Assembly: GCA_021784765.1 (NCBI GenBank)
Contig: JAJYHN010000139.1
Span: 1-44,580, forward strand
Reading direction: 5' to 3'
DNA length: 44,580 nt
Source of the DNA: Actinomycetes bacterium
GTDB taxonomy: Bacteria; Actinomycetota; UBA4738
Part shown: in pieces, positions 41,845-44,580 of the stretch
Numbering within the stretch: the first letter of the stretch is position 1
Layout of the letters: each line of letters begins with the position of its first letter
Made by a program: the position numbers and the translations under genes
The notes under the pieces: model-generated
Database searches by the model: none
Told to the model about the DNA's origin: nothing
The model's input: the letters and a program-made list of their open reading frames with translations, nothing else

Positions 41845-42409
41845 ACAGGTACTGGCCGGAGCGGTCCTCGCGGGCCGGGGCCGCCTGCGCCGGACCGGGC
41901 AGGCCACGACGCTGCAGCTGCTCGAGCTGGGCACGGGCCGCCATCTGCTGCGCCCAGATCGCCGCCTGGATCCCGTGGAACAGCCCCTCGAGCCAGCCGA
42001 CCAGCTGGGCCTGCGCGACCCGGATCTCCGACTCGGTCGGGACGCCTTCGATCGAGGGCGCCAGGGCCTCGAGCTCGCGCTGCAGCTCCTCGGACAGGAC
42101 CTCGCGGAGCTCCTTCACGGCGCGCTCGTAGATCTCGCGCAGCAGCCGCCGGCCCCGCTCGTCCGGCGGCGCCTGGCGCGTCTCCTCCAGCAGCTCGCGC
42201 ACCATCGCGGCGATCCGCACGACCTTGTCGGGCTCGGCGACGAACCGCTCGGCCCGCTCCTCCGCCTGGCGCGCGCCGCCCTCGGCGGCCTCTGCCCGGG
42301 CGCGCGCGAGCTGCTGCGCCGCCAGCTGCTGGGCGACGACCTCGGCCATCGGGGAGGGCGAACCGGCGCCGCCGAGCGCCGGCCGACCCTCTGCGTCCTG
42401 TTCGTTCAC
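41843..42409 (-). CDS. bpa: Bacterial proteasome activator (Bpa/PafE)
   Basis: Bpa is an ATP-independent ring that binds the actinobacterial 20S proteasome and opens its gate. The protein ends in GQYL, the C-terminal motif that docks into the proteasome alpha ring. The core RIAQAQ-type helix (SEIRVAQAQLVGWLEGLFHG then IQAAIWAQQMAARAQLEQLQ) and KVVRIAAMVRELLEETRQAP match the four-helix Bpa family. GTG 42409 gives 188 residues; an ATG at 42349 would give 168. The N-terminal 60 residues are Ala/Gln-rich and helical. Proteasome genes are not in the window, but this predicts they exist in the genome. Confidence 0.92.
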   Translation of the reverse strand: MNEQDAEGRPALGGAGSPSPMAEVVAQQLAAQQLARARAEAAEGGARQAEERAERFVAEPDKVVRIAAMVRELLEETRQAPPDERGRRLLREIYERAVKELREVLSEELQRELEALAPSIEGVPTESEIRVAQAQLVGWLEGLFHGIQAAIWAQQMAARAQLEQLQRRGLPGPAQAAPAREDRSGQYL

Positions 42410-42496
42410 AGAGCACACGGTAGCAGCCGCGGGTCGGGGAAGCGGCACACGCGCTTCGGCCTCTCGCCGCTGGCGCCAGGACCGCGCCGGCCGCGC

Positions 42497-43453
42497 TCAG
42501 CCCCTCGCGCGTCCGGCCGTCGCGAGCCAGGCCGACACCGACCCCAGCCAGCGGTCGGGCGCCTCGAGCTGCGGCACGTGGCCGAGGTCGGGGTACACCT
42601 CGAGGCTCCAGTCCTCGTGGCCCTGCACGGCGAGCTCGGCGACGACCCTCGGGACCAGGCGGTCGACGCCGCCGTGCAGCACGAGCGCCGGCGTGCCCAC
42701 CCGCCGGACCAGCTCGCGGTAGCGCCACGGCCGAAGGTGGGCCCGGACGATGGAGCGGGTCGCCGTCGAGACCGCCAGCTCGGCCTCGCGCGAGCCGATT
42801 CGGGCCGCGAGCAGGTCGGCCTCGAGCGCCACCACCGCGGGGTCGATCGCTCGCGGGTCGGCGGCGATCGTCTCGAAGGTCTCCCGCAGCATCCCGTCGG
42901 GTCCGAGACGTCGCTCCCAGAACGACATCGCCTCGGGCCCGAGCAGGCTGCTGCCCGAGATCAGGAACCCGGCGGCGATCCGCAGCGACAGCCGGCCGGC
43001 CCAGCGCGGAGGGCGGGGGAAGGCGGCGTTGGTGAGCACCAGCCGATCGACGGCCTCCGGCGCGTGGGCGGCCTCGATCAGGGCGAGCATCCCCCCCATC
43101 GAGTTCCCGACCAGCACGACCGGCGGAAGGTCCATGGCCCGCAGGAACCCGTCCAGCAGGCGCCACTGACCGGCGATCGAGGCGCGGCGCCCGGCGACGG
43201 GCGTGTGCCCGTGCCCGACGAGGTCGGGCGCCAGCACCCGGCCGTGCCGGGCCAGGCCGGGGGCGACCAGCACCCAGTTCAGGTGCGAGCCGCCGAGCCC
43301 GTGCACCAGCACGAACGTCGGGCCGCCGGCCGGGCCCTCCCACTCCAGATAGTGGACGGGCCCGCGGACGTCGGCCCAGCGGCCGGCCGGCAGCCCGAGG
43401 GCGCGCGCCGCGGGAGAGGGGTCGTGCGAGCGGTGGGGATCCTGCGGATTCAT
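42497..43453 (-). CDS. Alpha/beta hydrolase
   Basis: The 318-residue protein has the full hydrolase fold. FVLVHGLGGSHLNWVLVAPG is the HG oxyanion block, DLVGHGHTPV the next conserved loop, VVLVGNSMGGMLALIEAAHA the nucleophile elbow with Ser in GNSMGG, ALVLHGGVDRLVP the Asp, and DLGHVPQLEAPDRW the His. Sequence style is that of MhpC/BphD-like and esterase-type enzymes. No signal peptide. It is close to bpa on the same strand (88-base gap) with no functional link apparent. Substrate unknown. Confidence 0.88.
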   Translation of the reverse strand: MNPQDPHRSHDPSPAARALGLPAGRWADVRGPVHYLEWEGPAGGPTFVLVHGLGGSHLNWVLVAPGLARHGRVLAPDLVGHGHTPVAGRRASIAGQWRLLDGFLRAMDLPPVVLVGNSMGGMLALIEAAHAPEAVDRLVLTNAAFPRPPRWAGRLSLRIAAGFLISGSSLLGPEAMSFWERRLGPDGMLRETFETIAADPRAIDPAVVALEADLLAARIGSREAELAVSTATRSIVRAHLRPWRYRELVRRVGTPALVLHGGVDRLVPRVVAELAVQGHEDWSLEVYPDLGHVPQLEAPDRWLGSVSAWLATAGRARG

Positions 43454-43560
43454 CGGTGTTCCGACCGAGAGCCTACGACGGGGGCGCCGCTCGCGCCCAC
43501 GATGGCCGCTTGCGGCCGCGGGCCGGGCCCGGCGGCGGGCCCGAGGGGAACCGGCTCACC

Positions 43561-44580
43561 TCACATCACGCCGAGGCCCCCGAGGCTCGCCATCAGGTCG
43601 CTCCGGGCGTCCGGGTCGCAGACGGCGTCGATCACGGCCGGCCGGCCCTCCGCCGCGGCCGCCGCGGCCCGCTCGAGGGCGCCGTGCACCTCGTCGTGCG
43701 CGGTCACGCGCTCGCCGTGGCCGCCGGCGGCCTCGGCCAGCAGGTCGTAGCGCATGGCCGAGGCGGCGGCCGTCTCGGCGCGGCCGGCGCCCGGATGGGC
43801 GTGCTCGTGGACGTCCCCCCACCCGCCGTTGTTCACGACGACGACGACGATCCCGAGCCGACCCCTCGCCGCGGTGTCCAGCTCCATCGCCGACATGCCG
43901 AACGCCCCGTCGCCGGTGAACAGGAACACCGGCTCGTCCGGGCGCGCCGCCTTCGCCGCGACCGCGAACGGCAGCCCGATGCCGAGCGTCCCCATGGCCG
44001 AGCCGATGAACAGGTTCGTCCCCGGCCGGTGGGCCCTCGAGAATGCGAGGCCCCACACCACGCTGTCGCCGCCGTCGGAGACGAACGTCCCCGGCCCGAG
44101 CCCGTCGGCGAAGCGCGCCACCTCGCGCGCCAGCCACCCCGGGTGGATCCCGTTCGCCGGCCGCTCGCACTGCGCGTCCCAGGTGGACAGGCTCGCGGCG
44201 GCGGCCTGCCGCGTCTCGTCTGCCCAGCCGCCGAACGCGTCGGGCTCGCCGGGCCAGGCCTCCGTCAGCGCCTCGAGCGTCGCCGCCACGTCGCCGGCGA
44301 GGGCGATCTCGGGCCGGCGCAGGCCGCCGAGGTGCTCGGGACGCACGTCGACCTGGATGATGGTTTGCCCGGGCGGGAACAGCGGCGGCCCGCCGTAGAG
44401 CGTGTTCGCGTTGAACGCCGACCCCAGCACCAGCGCCACGTCCGCGGAGGCCAGCGCGACGCCGCCGTGCACGAGGCCGCCGGCGCATCGAGGGTGGTCG
44501 TCGTCGAGGAGCCCGCGCGCGGCCGATGTCGTGGTCACCGGGATCCCGGTCAGCTCGGCGAACGCCCGCAGCGCGGGGCC
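43561..44580 (-). CDS. ThDP-dependent enzyme, acetolactate synthase/decarboxylase-like (cut by window edge)
   Basis: The frame is open to the right edge, so about the first 200 residues are missing. Visible are the end of the N-terminal domain and the central domain (ALVLGSAFNANTLYGGPPLF, IIQVDVRPEHLGG), then the ThDP domain with FVSDGGDSVVWGLAFSRAHR, GSAMGTLGIGLPFAVAAKAA and GDGAFGMSAMELDTAARGRL to NNGGWGDVHEH, the GDG-N27-NN cofactor motif. DVRPEHLGG resembles oxalyl-CoA decarboxylase, benzoylformate decarboxylase and IlvB-like proteins. It lacks the AHAS MVRQWQ segment, so it is unlikely to be a second IlvB. The reaction cannot be assigned. Confidence 0.85.
   Translation of the reverse strand, partial: GPALRAFAELTGIPVTTTSAARGLLDDDHPRCAGGLVHGGVALASADVALVLGSAFNANTLYGGPPLFPPGQTIIQVDVRPEHLGGLRRPEIALAGDVAATLEALTEAWPGEPDAFGGWADETRQAAAASLSTWDAQCERPANGIHPGWLAREVARFADGLGPGTFVSDGGDSVVWGLAFSRAHRPGTNLFIGSAMGTLGIGLPFAVAAKAARPDEPVFLFTGDGAFGMSAMELDTAARGRLGIVVVVVNNGGWGDVHEHAHPGAGRAETAAASAMRYDLLAEAAGGHGERVTAHDEVHGALERAAAAAAEGRPAVIDAVCDPDARSDLMASLGGLGVM

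Noticed and set aside
39392-43750. 1452-codon plus-strand open frame
   Set aside because: Spans parts of five recognisable genes on both strands and has no domain of its own; a GC-driven open frame.

Overview
The window is dense, very GC-rich bacterial DNA (about 70% G+C by eye) with short intergenic gaps, many 4 to 8 base gene overlaps and frequent GTG/TTG starts. An F420-type (DDN-like) oxidoreductase, a Bpa-type proteasome activator ending in GQYL, a WS/DGAT acyltransferase, DUF4328 and GT-C membrane proteins point to an actinobacterial lineage, probably a deep-branching one such as Thermoleophilia. The lineage is an inference. There are no rRNA or tRNA genes, insertion sequences or CRISPR arrays.

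Layout. 1-5.1 kb: a partial class I/II aminotransferase, a conserved hypothetical gene, greA, a DDN-like oxidoreductase, then a secreted pair on the minus strand (L,D-transpeptidase-like protein and beta-propeller lipoprotein). 5.1-6.5 kb: a CDP-alcohol phosphatidyltransferase and two overlapping small membrane-anchored proteins. 6.5-16.6 kb: one minus-strand branched-chain amino acid operon, read as promoter, leader peptide, attenuator, small unknown gene, ilvB, ilvN, ilvC, leuA, leuC, leuD, leuB, cimA. 16.7-19.0 kb: a small membrane protein, two secreted or lipoprotein genes and a frameshifted gene. 19.0-20.7 kb: ilvD, which completes the pathway apart from a transaminase assignment. 20.8-24.6 kb (plus): FAD-dependent reductase, gnd, zwf. 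24.6-25.3 kb: a VapBC/FitAB-like toxin-antitoxin pair behind a palindrome-rich AT-rich operator. 25.3-31.4 kb (minus): GH30-like glycosidase, GT2 and GT-C glycosyltransferases, a zinc-ribbon membrane protein and a multiply frameshifted membrane gene. 31.5-37.5 kb (plus): a small protein, transketolase, DUF4328 protein, alpha/beta hydrolase, amidase, Rrf2 regulator. 37.5-38.1 kb: a non-coding stretch with strong nested hairpins. 38.1-44.6 kb: TauE/SafE permease, inositol monophosphatase, ABM-like protein, WS/DGAT, Bpa, alpha/beta hydrolase and a partial TPP enzyme.

How the genes work together. AHAS (IlvBN), IlvC and IlvD serve valine, leucine and isoleucine. LeuA, LeuCD and LeuB make the leucine precursor. 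CimA plus LeuCD and LeuB can make 2-oxobutyrate from pyruvate and acetyl-CoA, so isoleucine would not need threonine deaminase. Zwf, Gnd and Tkt cover oxidative and non-oxidative pentose phosphate steps and supply NADPH and pentoses.

The best regulatory signal is upstream of the ilv/leu operon. A TTGACC-17-TAGCAT promoter sits 9 bases before an 18-residue peptide with ten Val/Leu/Ile codons. A GC-rich hairpin and a terminator with a U6 tract follow. Together they form a transcription attenuator whose leader peptide looks leaderless or nearly so.
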